In this document: positions 50,861 to 59,349 of the stretch, in pieces
How the letters are laid out: every line of letters begins with the position of its first letter
Numbering within the stretch: the stretch's first letter is position 1
Assembly (NCBI GenBank): GCA_029863175.1
Contig: JAOTVX010000005.1
Location: forward strand, 62,001-126,000
Reading direction: 5' to 3'
Source of the DNA: Betaproteobacteria bacterium
GTDB lineage: Bacteria > Pseudomonadota > Gammaproteobacteria > Burkholderiales > SG8-41
DNA length: 64,000 bases
Position numbers and translations under genes: made by a program
Notes under the pieces: generated by a model
Told to the model about the DNA's origin: nothing
Seen by the model: the letters and a program-made list of their open reading frames with translations, nothing else
The model's database searches: none

Positions 50861-51361
50861 TCACGGCGATTTCCGCCATGACGGCCTCGCTTCCGGCGCG
50901 AGCTGTGCGCGAACACTCGGGCGCAGCCCGTCGGCGGCGATTACGAGGTCGGCCCGTGCAACGGTGCCATTGGAAAACTGGACCGCGATAGCATGGCCAT
51001 CAGTTTCGAGGCGCCGGAACGAGTGGCCAAGGTGATAGCGGCTGGCCGGAAACGCGCCCAGCAACAGCTCGTGGAGCCGGCCCCACGTCGTGAGAAGTTG
51101 CGGCAGCGCCAGGGTGCCGAGGACGGTGCCGCCGCGATCGAAGGTGACACGCTCCGGGTTGTTGACACCGAAAGTCTCGTCGATGTCGATGCCGATGCGG
51201 CGCAGACACCCAAACAGCTCCGGGTGCGGGATGATGCCTGCGCCGCGCCCGGAGAGGGCCTCGCGCGAGTGCTCGTAGACCTCGACGTCCCAGTCTTGCC
51301 GCAGCAGAAGGTTGGCGATGAAGAGCCCGCCGAGTGATCCGCCGATTACTAGCGCGCGCAT
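50861..51361 (-). pseudogene. FAD-dependent monooxygenase, 3' truncated
   Basis: A 166-residue frame with the FAD-binding N-terminus of a PHBH-type aromatic/heterocyclic hydroxylase. It has VIGGSLGGLFIANLLLRQ (GxGxxG variant), the SGRGAGIIPHP segment, an HLGHSFRRLE stretch and the DG motif in DLVIAADGLRPSVRAQL. Homology ends at ..EARP followed by WRKSP-stop; the C-terminal 200 or so residues, including the second FAD motif GDAA, are missing. It cannot be an active monooxygenase. The break adjoins a repeat array. Confidence 0.8.
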
Positions 51362-51375
51362 GCGAGGCGTGCCCG

Positions 51376-51490
51376 TCTAAAGTTCAAAGTTCCAGGTTCA
51401 AAGTTCAAAGCGCAAACCATCGAATCCCTTCGCTCTCCAACCTGGAACCTGGAACCTGGAACCTGGAACCTGGAACATTGAACATTAAAC
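51376..51490. repeat. Palindromic GTTCAAAGTTCCAG/CCTGGAACCTGGAA element
   Basis: Left arm AAAGTTCAAAGTTCCAGG and TTCAAAGTTCAAAG (51379-51410). Spacer, then five tandem CCTGGAA units (51440-51475) and ATTGAACATTAAAC. Same family as 29813-29941. It precedes the end of the VOC gene. Confidence 0.8.
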
Positions 51491-51500
51491 GGGACGCGCG

Positions 51501-51944
51501 TCAGCGCGTCGCGGCCTCGGCGGCGGGGAAGTTGAGCTCGATCGTGACCCCGCTCGGGTCCTCGAAGAACACCTGGTGCAGTCCCAGCGTGGGAACCGTG
51601 CGCTCGCGGTACGCGACGTCATGGCGCGCAAGGCGCTCGCGCATGTCGGCAAGCCCGGTGGCGCTGAAAGCCATGTGGTCCACCGTGCCCGTGCCCTGCA
51701 AGGACTCGAGATCCCGGTCGCCGAGATATTCCTTCAGGCCCTCGGGGTCATTCAGGTCGACGCCGATGATATGCACGACCCCGAATGATTCCGGGTGGGG
51801 CGCCCCGTTGTAGAGCCACAGGCCGGGAAACTTGAATGGCGGACGGAAGCCGACCTGAAAGCCCATCACCCCCGTGTAGAAACGGTGCGAGGCCTCGATA
51901 TCAACGGTCCGGATCGAGTAGTGGTCCAGTCGTCCGATCGGCAT
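51501..51944 (-). CDS. VOC-family (glyoxalase/dioxygenase fold) protein
   Basis: A 147-residue vicinal-oxygen-chelate protein with two beta-alpha-beta-beta-beta halves. The metal-ligand candidates are His in LDHYSIRTVD, His in TVDHMAFSATG and Glu in SGVTIELNFP. Possible activities include ring cleavage or epimerase-type chemistry; the substrate is unknown. Its neighbours, a broken flavin monooxygenase and a TRAP receptor, suggest catabolism of a small acid. Confidence 0.85.
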   Translation of the reverse strand: MPIGRLDHYSIRTVDIEASHRFYTGVMGFQVGFRPPFKFPGLWLYNGAPHPESFGVVHIIGVDLNDPEGLKEYLGDRDLESLQGTGTVDHMAFSATGLADMRERLARHDVAYRERTVPTLGLHQVFFEDPSGVTIELNFPAAEAATR

Positions 51945-52155
51945 TTCACTGCTCCGCCTCGGAAAATAGAATTACTTGCGCTTTCATGCTGTTCCCCGCT
52001 ATTACCGGCCGCGCACCTCGCGCCACCGTACCGAAGGAATTCTAGCACCCCGGGACCCACCGTCACGGCGCGCTATTGACACCGCTCGCGAGAATCGGGA
52101 ATATCGTTCAGCAGCAGCAACAAATCCCTGTCTGAGTGTTCTTCTGGAGGAAATT

Positions 52156-53226
52156 ATGAAACGCATCCTGCTAGCAGTTAGCGCCTGCGCGCTGGTTTTG
52201 GCCTTCGGGGTCAACGCGCCGCTACGCGCCGAGACCATCAAGTTGCGTATCGCCTCGGGCCATCCGCCAGGCGTGGTCTACGCGGGCCTGATGAAAGACT
52301 TCTTTCAGCCGGAGCTGAAGAAACAGGTCGAAGCCAAAACCAAGCACAAGATCGAATGGGTCGAAGGCTACAGCGGCTCCATCGTCAAGGTGACCGAGAC
52401 CTTCGAGGGCGTGCAGAACGGCATCGTCGACATCGGCGGTTTCTGCTTCTGTTTCGAAGCGTCCAAACTGCCGCTGCATGCTTTCCAGGTGATGCTGCCC
52501 TTCGGCACCATGGACCCGACGGTGAGTCTCGCGATAGCACAAGACGTCTACAAGGCGGTCCCGTTTCTCACAGAGGTGTTCGAGAAGAAGTACAACCAGA
52601 AGCTGCTGGCGCGCATCGCCGACGGCGGCTACAACCTGGGCACATCGTTCGACTGGAACAAGGTCTCGGACTTGAAGGGCGTCAAGATCGCCGGTGCGGG
52701 GCTCAACCTCAACTGGCTGCGCTACGCGGGCGTCACACCGGTGCAGGGCTCGCTGCCCGAGGCCTATACGGGCATGAAGACCCACGTTTATGAAGGCTGG
52801 ATCATGTTCCCGAGCGCGTGGGTGAACCTGAAGCTCTATGAGCCGGGCCCGTTCTACACGCTGATCGGATTCGGCTCGATCACCTGGCATGGCCTGACCA
52901 TCAACAAGAGGAAGTGGGACAGTTTGCCCAAGGACGTCAAGCCGATCCTCCTGGAGGTCGCTCGCGCCTATGAGCAGAAGACCGGCAGCAACAATAAGGA
53001 ACGCTATGGCCAGGACATCGCGAAGCTCAAGACGGGCCTTGCCAAGGTCAAGGAGCTCGGCGACAGCGTGCGCAAGGAGTGGGCGGTTTCGCTCAAGGAC
53101 TGGCCGCAATCCCACGCGAACACGCTGAAAAAGCAGGGTCTGCCGGTGGTCAAGGTCCTCAACACGGTCCTGAAATCGGCCGAGAAGCGCGGCTACACCT
53201 GGCCAGTTCGCTACGTCGTCAAGTAA
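52156..53226 (+). CDS. TRAP transporter substrate-binding protein
   Basis: A 356-residue DctP-family periplasmic receptor. A signal peptide (about 1-25) precedes TIKLRIASGHPPGVVYAG. It contains the conserved TETFEGVQNGIVDIGGF, the DLKGVKIAGAG hinge region and QGSLPEAYTGMKT before the usual ligand-contact area. ATG 52156 follows CTGGAGGAA; the frame upstream is open but non-coding. It is followed by a double hairpin and then the two membrane genes, giving higher receptor dosage if the hairpins attenuate transcription. Confidence 0.92.
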   Translation: MKRILLAVSACALVLAFGVNAPLRAETIKLRIASGHPPGVVYAGLMKDFFQPELKKQVEAKTKHKIEWVEGYSGSIVKVTETFEGVQNGIVDIGGFCFCFEASKLPLHAFQVMLPFGTMDPTVSLAIAQDVYKAVPFLTEVFEKKYNQKLLARIADGGYNLGTSFDWNKVSDLKGVKIAGAGLNLNWLRYAGVTPVQGSLPEAYTGMKTHVYEGWIMFPSAWVNLKLYEPGPFYTLIGFGSITWHGLTINKRKWDSLPKDVKPILLEVARAYEQKTGSNNKERYGQDIAKLKTGLAKVKELGDSVRKEWAVSLKDWPQSHANTLKKQGLPVVKVLNTVLKSAEKRGYTWPVRYVVK

Positions 53227-53251
53227 GGCGCATTGACGTTCAAGACGGTCT

Positions 53252-53341
53252 CATCCGCCGGCGGAACGCCGAAATCGGCCCGTTCCGTCCGGCGGATGCC
53301 CGCCGGCGGGTCCGAGAGCGAGCTCGGCGTTTTCTTTTCTT
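53252..53341 (+). terminator. Double hairpin between TRAP receptor and permease genes
   Basis: First, a long hairpin CATCCGCCGG (53252-53261)/CCGGCGGATG (53289-53298) extended by GGAACG/CGTTCC and CCGA/TCGG. Second, CCGAG (53312-53316)/CTCGG (53323-53327) followed by a TTTTCTTTTCTTT tract, a regular intrinsic terminator. Confidence 0.85.
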
Positions 53342-53425
53342 TCGTGAGTCTTGAGTCGTGAATCCTAGGTTCGTCACCCGTGACTCGTTGTTACCTCGGA
53401 TCCCAAGTTGGGGCATCCGCGCCTC
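53342..53425. repeat. GTGAGTCTTGAGTCGTGAATCC words and GTTGGGGCATCC relic
   Basis: CGTGAGTCTTGAGTCGTGAA and TCGTCACCCGTGACTCG (53343-53387) belong to the TGAATCGTGAA/GTGACTCG words. ATCCCAAGTTGGGGCATCC (53400-53418) is a degenerate copy of the repeats at 38.2-38.5 kb. Confidence 0.5.
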
Positions 53426-53440
53426 TGGTAGCGGGGGTAT

Positions 53441-53983
53441 ATGTCATTCCGGGTAATCAGCGATAAGGTCGCCAAGTTCATGATGGTGATGGCCGCGACC
53501 TGGGCCTTCATCCTGACTTTCATCATCATGGCGGACATCATCGGACGCGGCGTGTTCAACGATCCGGTGCAGGGCGTGCGTGAGATCGTTGCCAACTCCA
53601 TCGTGATCATCGTGTTCCTGCAGGCCGGCTACGCCATCCGTAGTCGATCGATGCTGTCGGCCGATTTCCTGATCGACCACTTTCCGCCCTGGGCCCGGCG
53701 CACCACGCTGGCGCTCGGATACCTTCTCGGCGTGGCATTCTTTGTATTGATCATCTGGGGCGGATGGCAACTGGCCATCGATTCCTGGGTCGGCGGCGAG
53801 TTCGAGGGCGAGGGCGCGCTGCGTGTGCCGTCCTGGCCGACGCGCTTCATGATTCTGTTCGGCAGCGCCCTTGCCATCGTCAACTATGTCGTCATGGCGT
53901 ATCTCGACGTGGTACGGCCCGGCGATGCGAACGGGGCTGCGGACACGAGAGACGCGTGGTTCCGCCCCGCGCCCAAACCTTAG
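53441..53983 (+). CDS. TRAP transporter small permease
   Basis: A 180-residue DctQ-family protein with four hydrophobic helices (about residues 14-34, 50-66, 85-107 and 133-155), including IMADIIGRGVFNDPVQGVRE, typical of the family. It would form the membrane complex with the large permease and accept substrate from the receptor at 52.2 kb. ATG 53441 follows GGGGGTAT. The C-terminal tail is short and charged. Confidence 0.88.
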   Translation: MSFRVISDKVAKFMMVMAATWAFILTFIIMADIIGRGVFNDPVQGVREIVANSIVIIVFLQAGYAIRSRSMLSADFLIDHFPPWARRTTLALGYLLGVAFFVLIIWGGWQLAIDSWVGGEFEGEGALRVPSWPTRFMILFGSALAIVNYVVMAYLDVVRPGDANGAADTRDAWFRPAPKP

Positions 53984-54041
53984 CGCTGGTTCCCGGGCCC
54001 TTCCCGAAAAAACGCAAGGTTCACGCCAGGGACTAGACGCC

Positions 54042-55376
54042 GTGTTCGACGCTACTACCGCCCTCGCGCTGATCGTAAGCCTGTTGATCCTGGTCGCGCT
54101 GGGCGTGCATATCGCGATCGCGCTTGGCATGACCAGCGCGTTTGGCATTTATCTCGTGACCGGCGATATAGAGGTGGTCGCGAGCATGCTCGGCAGCACG
54201 GCGTACGAGGCTTTGCGCGATTACGTTTTCGCGGTCATCCCGCTGTTCATGCTGATGGGCGAATTCATCGGGAAATCGGGCGCGGTCACCGATGTGTACC
54301 GGGGCCTCAACCGCGGCCTCAAACGCCTTCCCGGGCGCCTCGCCATCGCAACCGTGCTGGGGAACGCGCTGTTCTCATTTGTCACGGGTGTGTCCATCGC
54401 CTCGGCGGCGGCGTTCTCGCGCATCGCTTATCCCGAGATGAGCCGCTATGGCTACGACAAGGGCTTCGCGCTCGGCACGGTGGCGGGCTCGAGCTGCCTG
54501 GGCATGCTGATTCCGCCGAGCGTGCTGATGATTGTGTGGGGCATCCTGACGGAAAAGTCGATTGGCCAAATCTTTCTCGCGGGTGTGCTGCCGGGCCTGC
54601 TCCTGACGATAATGTTCGTCGCCTATATTCTCTTAACGGCGCTGTTCCGCCCGGCCTTGGTTGGCGGCGGCGTCGACAGCCAGGTGGAGGAAAGCAGTGG
54701 CGACGAGGTATCACTCTCGGCATTCCTGATCAGCATGGCCGGCATTCTCTTGGTCATCGTCGCCGTGCTGGGAGGCATCTGGAGAGGCTATTTCACCCCG
54801 ACCGAGGGCGCCGGTGCCGGCGCGTTCATCGGGCTCGTGCTCGGCGTCGTGAAGGGCATGCGCTATCGGGGGATCATCGAATCGATCCTGTCGGTCGGGC
54901 GCACCTCGGCACCCATCCTCCTGCTGCTCGTGGCCGCATCGTTGTACTCGCGCACCCTTGCCATGACGGGCATGGCCAACGCCATCCAGGACCTGTTCCT
55001 GGGTACCGGCCTCACGCCGTTCCTCATCATCGTCGTGATGGTCGTTGTCTGGTTCCTGCTGGGAATGGTGATCGACTCGATCTCCATCATGCTGCTGACG
55101 GTCCCGATCTTCGCGCCGATCGCCGAGCAGCTCGGCTATGATCCAATCGCATTCGCGATTATCGGCATTCTTGCCATCGAGGCCGGGCTGCTCACGCCGC
55201 CGTTCGGGCTGCTCGTCTACACGGTCAAGGCGGCGGTGCAGGACGAGGACCCCAGTGTTTCCATCGTGCAGATTTTCAAGAGTTCATTGCCCTACTGGTG
55301 CATCATCCTCATCGCCGCAACACTGATTATCAACTTTCCGAAGATCGCGACTTTCCTGCCCAGCCTGGTCTTCTAA
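54042..55376 (+). CDS. TRAP transporter large permease
   Basis: A 444-residue DctM-family permease with about twelve helices, driving sodium-coupled uptake with the small subunit. Typical segments include FAVIPLFMLMGEFIGKSG, GSSCLGMLIPPSVLMIVWGI and a mirrored EAGLLTPPFGLLVYTVKA. GTG 54042 gives the standard start (FDATTALALIVSLLILVALG); the longer frame runs through the small subunit gene. A repeat array begins right after its stop. Confidence 0.92.
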   Translation: MFDATTALALIVSLLILVALGVHIAIALGMTSAFGIYLVTGDIEVVASMLGSTAYEALRDYVFAVIPLFMLMGEFIGKSGAVTDVYRGLNRGLKRLPGRLAIATVLGNALFSFVTGVSIASAAAFSRIAYPEMSRYGYDKGFALGTVAGSSCLGMLIPPSVLMIVWGILTEKSIGQIFLAGVLPGLLLTIMFVAYILLTALFRPALVGGGVDSQVEESSGDEVSLSAFLISMAGILLVIVAVLGGIWRGYFTPTEGAGAGAFIGLVLGVVKGMRYRGIIESILSVGRTSAPILLLLVAASLYSRTLAMTGMANAIQDLFLGTGLTPFLIIVVMVVVWFLLGMVIDSISIMLLTVPIFAPIAEQLGYDPIAFAIIGILAIEAGLLTPPFGLLVYTVKAAVQDEDPSVSIVQIFKSSLPYWCIILIAATLIINFPKIATFLPSLVF

Positions 55377-55378
55377 GT

Positions 55379-55460
55379 ATGGTGATGTGGTACTGGTGAT
55401 GGGAACTGGTGATGAGTACTGGTGATGAGCCAGAATCCTTCATCACCATTATTCATCACC
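55379..55460. repeat. Palindromic GGTGATGA/TCATCACC element
   Basis: Left arm ATGGTGATGTGGTACTGGTG, GGAACTGGTGATGAGTACTG and GTGATGAG (55379-55428). Spacer CCAGAATCC. Right arm TTCATCACCATTATTCATCA (55438-55457). Simplest, best-preserved example of the family. Confidence 0.8.
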
Positions 55461-55539
55461 TCTTCCGGTGACCGGCAGCCGGGATGAGGGCATGAACGGT
55501 GTCCCCGTGGTCTGTTTCCGTGCCGGGGAAGGAGGAAGT

Positions 55540-56664
55540 GTGAACAGGTTGAGGCAGCTCGAGCAGTTTGGACAGTCCGTTTGGCTCGATTACGTGCGCC
55601 GGGAACTTCTGACCGGCGGGGGGTTGAAGGCGCTCATCGCCGACGATGGCGTGAAAGGGGTTACGTCCAATCCCGCGATTTTTGAAAAGGCGATCGCGGA
55701 AGGGGCGGAGTACCGGGACGCGCTCGAGATGGCAACGCGATCCGGCGAGACGGACCCCGAGCGGATTTACGAGCGGCTTGCCATCGAGGATATCGCGATG
55801 GCAGCCGATCAGATGGCGGGTGTTCATGCCGCGACCGGCGGGCGCGATGGTTTCGTCAGCCTGGAGGTTTCGCCGCGGCTTGCTCACGATACCGAAGCGA
55901 CGGTGACGGAGGGGCGGCGGCTGTGGCGCGCAGTTGATCGCCCTAATCTCATGATCAAGGTGCCCGCGACGCCTGCCGGCCTGCCGGCTGTCGAGCGACT
56001 CATTGCCGAGGGCATTAACGTGAACGTGACGCTACTCTTCGCGGTTGGAGTCTACCGCGAAGTCGCGCACGCGTACCGACGCGGGCTGGAGCAACGTGTG
56101 CGCGCGGGACAACCAGTCGATCACATCTCGAGCGTCGCGAGCTTCTTCGTGAGTCGCATCGATACTGAGGTGGACGCGATACTCGAGCGCCGTATGGGCG
56201 AGGCGGCGAGCACGGATGAACGTTGTCTGCTCGAGGCGCTGCGCGGCAAGGCCGCAATCGCCAACGCGCGGCTTGCCTATGCCGCGTATCTCGAGCTTAC
56301 TGCAAGCGAGCACTGGCGCGTCCTGGAGGCGAGCGGGGCGCGGACCCAGCGCGTGCTCTGGGCGAGCACCGGCACCAAGAATCGCGCGTACCCCGATACG
56401 CTTTACGTGGACGAACTGATCGGGCCGGACACCGTGAATACCATGCCGCCTGCGACGCTGGAGGCGTTCCGCCACCATGGCATGCCGCAGGAGCGGCTCA
56501 TGGGGAATCCGGAGGAAGCGCGTGAGGTCATGGCGCGTCTTGCCGCCGCCGGCATCGACATGGAAGCCGTCACCGCGCGGCTTCTCGAGGACGGGGTACG
56601 CCTGTTCGACGAGGCTTACGGCCGGCTTCTCGGGGCGATCCAGCGCGCGCGCCGCGCTGCGTGA
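55540..56664 (+). CDS. tal: Transaldolase
   Basis: A 374-residue transaldolase of the long (TalA2-like) type, transferring a dihydroxyacetone unit in the pentose phosphate pathway. The Schiff-base Lys140 lies in NLMIKVPATPAGL; GVTSNPAIFEKAI and VLWASTGTKNRAYPDTLYVD are family hallmarks. GTG 55540 was chosen because GGAGGAA precedes it and the frame upstream is unrelated. It converges on the GH65 gene, forming a carbohydrate cluster with the next genes. Confidence 0.92.
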   Translation: MNRLRQLEQFGQSVWLDYVRRELLTGGGLKALIADDGVKGVTSNPAIFEKAIAEGAEYRDALEMATRSGETDPERIYERLAIEDIAMAADQMAGVHAATGGRDGFVSLEVSPRLAHDTEATVTEGRRLWRAVDRPNLMIKVPATPAGLPAVERLIAEGINVNVTLLFAVGVYREVAHAYRRGLEQRVRAGQPVDHISSVASFFVSRIDTEVDAILERRMGEAASTDERCLLEALRGKAAIANARLAYAAYLELTASEHWRVLEASGARTQRVLWASTGTKNRAYPDTLYVDELIGPDTVNTMPPATLEAFRHHGMPQERLMGNPEEAREVMARLAAAGIDMEAVTARLLEDGVRLFDEAYGRLLGAIQRARRAA

Positions 56665-56681
56665 AGCGTCCCAGCAGGAAC

Positions 56682-59087
56682 CTATAGCGAAAATTCCCGC
56701 GTCTCGCCGGCCTGCAGGAGATAGCGGTTATCGACAATGCCGAGCTGGATGGGCGCTGCATTCGACTCGTGCGCGTGCAACGTGATGGACGACTGGGTGA
56801 TGGTCAGGTCGAGCGCGTGGCCGCGATAGCGAACCGTCATACGCAGGCGGCGCAGCTCGCGCGGCAGGCAGGGGTTGAGCCAGAGAACATCCCCAGCCGT
56901 GACAATGCCGGCGTAGCCGCGCTGCAGCAGGTCCACGTTCCCGGCCATCGCGCCCAGGTGAATCCCCTCGGGGGTCGTCCCGCCCTGGATGTCGGCGATG
57001 TCGCTCTCGAGCGCTTCCTTGAAGAGCTGCCACGAGCGCGGCCGGTCGCTGCGCGATAGCACCCAGGAGTGCACCACGCGGCTCAGCGTCGAGCCATGGG
57101 ACGTTCGTTGTGAATAGTAGTCCACGTTGCGCGGGATGGTCTCGTATTCGAACGGGTAGCCGAGCCGATCGAAGAGCTCTTTCAACTCTTCCGAGGAAAA
57201 CAGGTAAAACAGCATCAAGACGTCAGCCTGTTTCGAGGCCTTGTAGCGGTTCGGCGTATCGCCCTCGGCTTCCAGCAGGCGATCGAGACGCTGGATGTTG
57301 CTGTAGCGGCGCCGGTAGCGCTCCCAGTCCAACTCTTTGAGCGCCTCGTAGCCCTCGAACTGGCTGATGATGCCCTCGCCGTGAAAGACGATGCGCATCC
57401 GGCGGCTTACATCCTCCCAGCGCGCGAGCTCCTCGTCCCCCAGGCCGAGCTCCTCGCGCAGTTCGCGGCGGCGCTCCTCGGGCAATATGTCGAGCAGCTC
57501 GAGCCCGCGGCACAGCACCCACACCGCCATTATGTTGGTGTAGGCGTGGTTATCGAGGCCCGGTTCGCTCGCATCCGGATAGGTGGTCTGAAATTCGTCC
57601 GGACCGGTGACGCCCCGAATCTCGTAGCGCCCAAGTTGTTCGTTGAAAGTGGCGATGCTCGACCAGAAACGCGCAATCTCGAGGATCATCTCAGCGCCGT
57701 AGAACGAGAAAAATTCCATGTCGCGGGTGACCTGGTAGTACTGCCACACGTTGTGTGCAATGGCGGCATTGATATGGCGTTGCAGGTATGTGTGGTCCGG
57801 CAGCCAGCGGCCCGACTCGGGGTTAAGATGCAGCGGCTGCGTTTCCTCGCGTCCGCTGCTGCCGCTTTGCCAGGGATACATGGCGCCGCGGTAGCCCGCC
57901 GCGCGCGCGTTAGCGCGGGCTTCATTCAAGCGGCGGTAGCGATACATGAGCAGCGCCCGCGTGATCTCGGGCAGCCGCCAGTTGAGCAACGGGAAGATGA
58001 AGAGCTCGTCCCAGAAGATGTGACCGCGATACGCTTCGCCGTGCCAGCCGCGCGCCGGCACCCCGACGTCGAGATCGATGGTGTGGGTGGAAGCGGTCTG
58101 CAGCAGGTGAAAGATATGCAGGCGCAGCGTGAGTGCGGTGCGCTCGGTCCCGGCCGCCGCGTGCTCCTCGATGCCGATATCGAAACGCTGCCATAACTGG
58201 TTCCAGCGCCGCAGGTGCGTTGCCTGCAGCTGCTCGAAACTACCGGCGCGGGCGACGCCCTCGCGCGCTGCGAGCCCGCATTCCGAGATCGCACGATCGC
58301 GCGAGGAGTAGAGCGCAATCACCTTCTCGATGCGCGACGTCTCGCCTTGCGCGAGCGGCACCGCGAATGCCTGCCCGATGTAAGCGGCGTCGCGCTCGAG
58401 CCGGGGGGACGGCCAGATGCGCACGTCGCCCTGATAGATCCGGGTGCGCGCCGATTGCGCAATCTCGAGACGGGATTGCAGGGTACGCACTTTCAGGTAA
58501 ACGGTCTCGTCATCGACATCGTCCACCTCAAGGGCCTCAAGATGCCGGTTGCTGAGGGCGCGATAACGCGCGACGCCCGAGTTGACGACGCGGCCATCGA
58601 GCGCGCTCAACACCTCGAGCGTGCCGGACCAGTTCTCGGCGGTGACTTCGAGGTCGATCGCCGCGAGGTGGGGATAATGCATGTGCACGAGGCGCCGTTC
58701 CCGAAAGCGCGTGCGGCGTCCATTGCTCTCCCGGAATACGACCCGCCGCGTGAGCAGACCCTGCTTGAGATCCAGCGTCCGATGATAACTCTCGATCTCC
58801 GCGGAGGCCGGCTCCAGCCACGAGCTGCCCTCGACGCGGCACTTGAGCGGCAGCCAGTTGGGCAGGTTCACGAGGTCCTCGTTCTCGACCACGTGCGCGT
58901 TGATCTCGGTCGCCAGCCGGTTGTAGCCGCCGGCGAGGTAGGTACCCGGGTAGTGCACGTCGTCCGCCCGCGCGTAGGCCGCGGCGCCCCGGGTGGCAAA
59001 GTAACCGTTGCCCAGCGTGCAAAGCGCCTCGCGCAACCGCTCCTGGCGCGGCTCGAAGCCCTCATAGACGAGCGCCCAGCCTTTCAT
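56682..59087 (-). CDS. GH65 disaccharide phosphorylase
   Basis: An 801-residue glycoside hydrolase family 65 enzyme, phosphorolysing an alpha-glucoside (maltose, trehalose, kojibiose or nigerose) to glucose and beta-glucose 1-phosphate. The N-terminal beta-sandwich is followed by the (alpha/alpha)6 barrel with GVTGPDEF, giving the catalytic acid Glu498, and the phosphate site region SHGSTLSRVVHSW and GTTPEGIHLGAMAGN. Substrate choice cannot be read from sequence by eye. The glucan phosphorylase gene lies 262 bases upstream on the same strand. Confidence 0.9.
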   Translation of the reverse strand: MKGWALVYEGFEPRQERLREALCTLGNGYFATRGAAAYARADDVHYPGTYLAGGYNRLATEINAHVVENEDLVNLPNWLPLKCRVEGSSWLEPASAEIESYHRTLDLKQGLLTRRVVFRESNGRRTRFRERRLVHMHYPHLAAIDLEVTAENWSGTLEVLSALDGRVVNSGVARYRALSNRHLEALEVDDVDDETVYLKVRTLQSRLEIAQSARTRIYQGDVRIWPSPRLERDAAYIGQAFAVPLAQGETSRIEKVIALYSSRDRAISECGLAAREGVARAGSFEQLQATHLRRWNQLWQRFDIGIEEHAAAGTERTALTLRLHIFHLLQTASTHTIDLDVGVPARGWHGEAYRGHIFWDELFIFPLLNWRLPEITRALLMYRYRRLNEARANARAAGYRGAMYPWQSGSSGREETQPLHLNPESGRWLPDHTYLQRHINAAIAHNVWQYYQVTRDMEFFSFYGAEMILEIARFWSSIATFNEQLGRYEIRGVTGPDEFQTTYPDASEPGLDNHAYTNIMAVWVLCRGLELLDILPEERRRELREELGLGDEELARWEDVSRRMRIVFHGEGIISQFEGYEALKELDWERYRRRYSNIQRLDRLLEAEGDTPNRYKASKQADVLMLFYLFSSEELKELFDRLGYPFEYETIPRNVDYYSQRTSHGSTLSRVVHSWVLSRSDRPRSWQLFKEALESDIADIQGGTTPEGIHLGAMAGNVDLLQRGYAGIVTAGDVLWLNPCLPRELRRLRMTVRYRGHALDLTITQSSITLHAHESNAAPIQLGIVDNRYLLQAGETREFSL

Positions 59088-59349
59088 CGCGAGTGCTCCG
59101 GGACGATCGAAACAGCGTTACCGAACGCACACTCTCGATCGTGTGCGCGAGGAGACGCCGCGGCCGAGCGCGCCCGCGGGCGCGGGGGGTTTGACGCTGG
59201 GAAAGACGCTCGCATCGATAATCGTGACGGGCCGTCAGTATAGTCAGTGTACCGTGTGAGGATCACGCGCGACGCGTGGCCGGTCAAGATGGCCGCGCCG
59301 GCGCAGGTGATCGGACGGGACTAAGCGACCACGATGCCCGCGAGACAGG

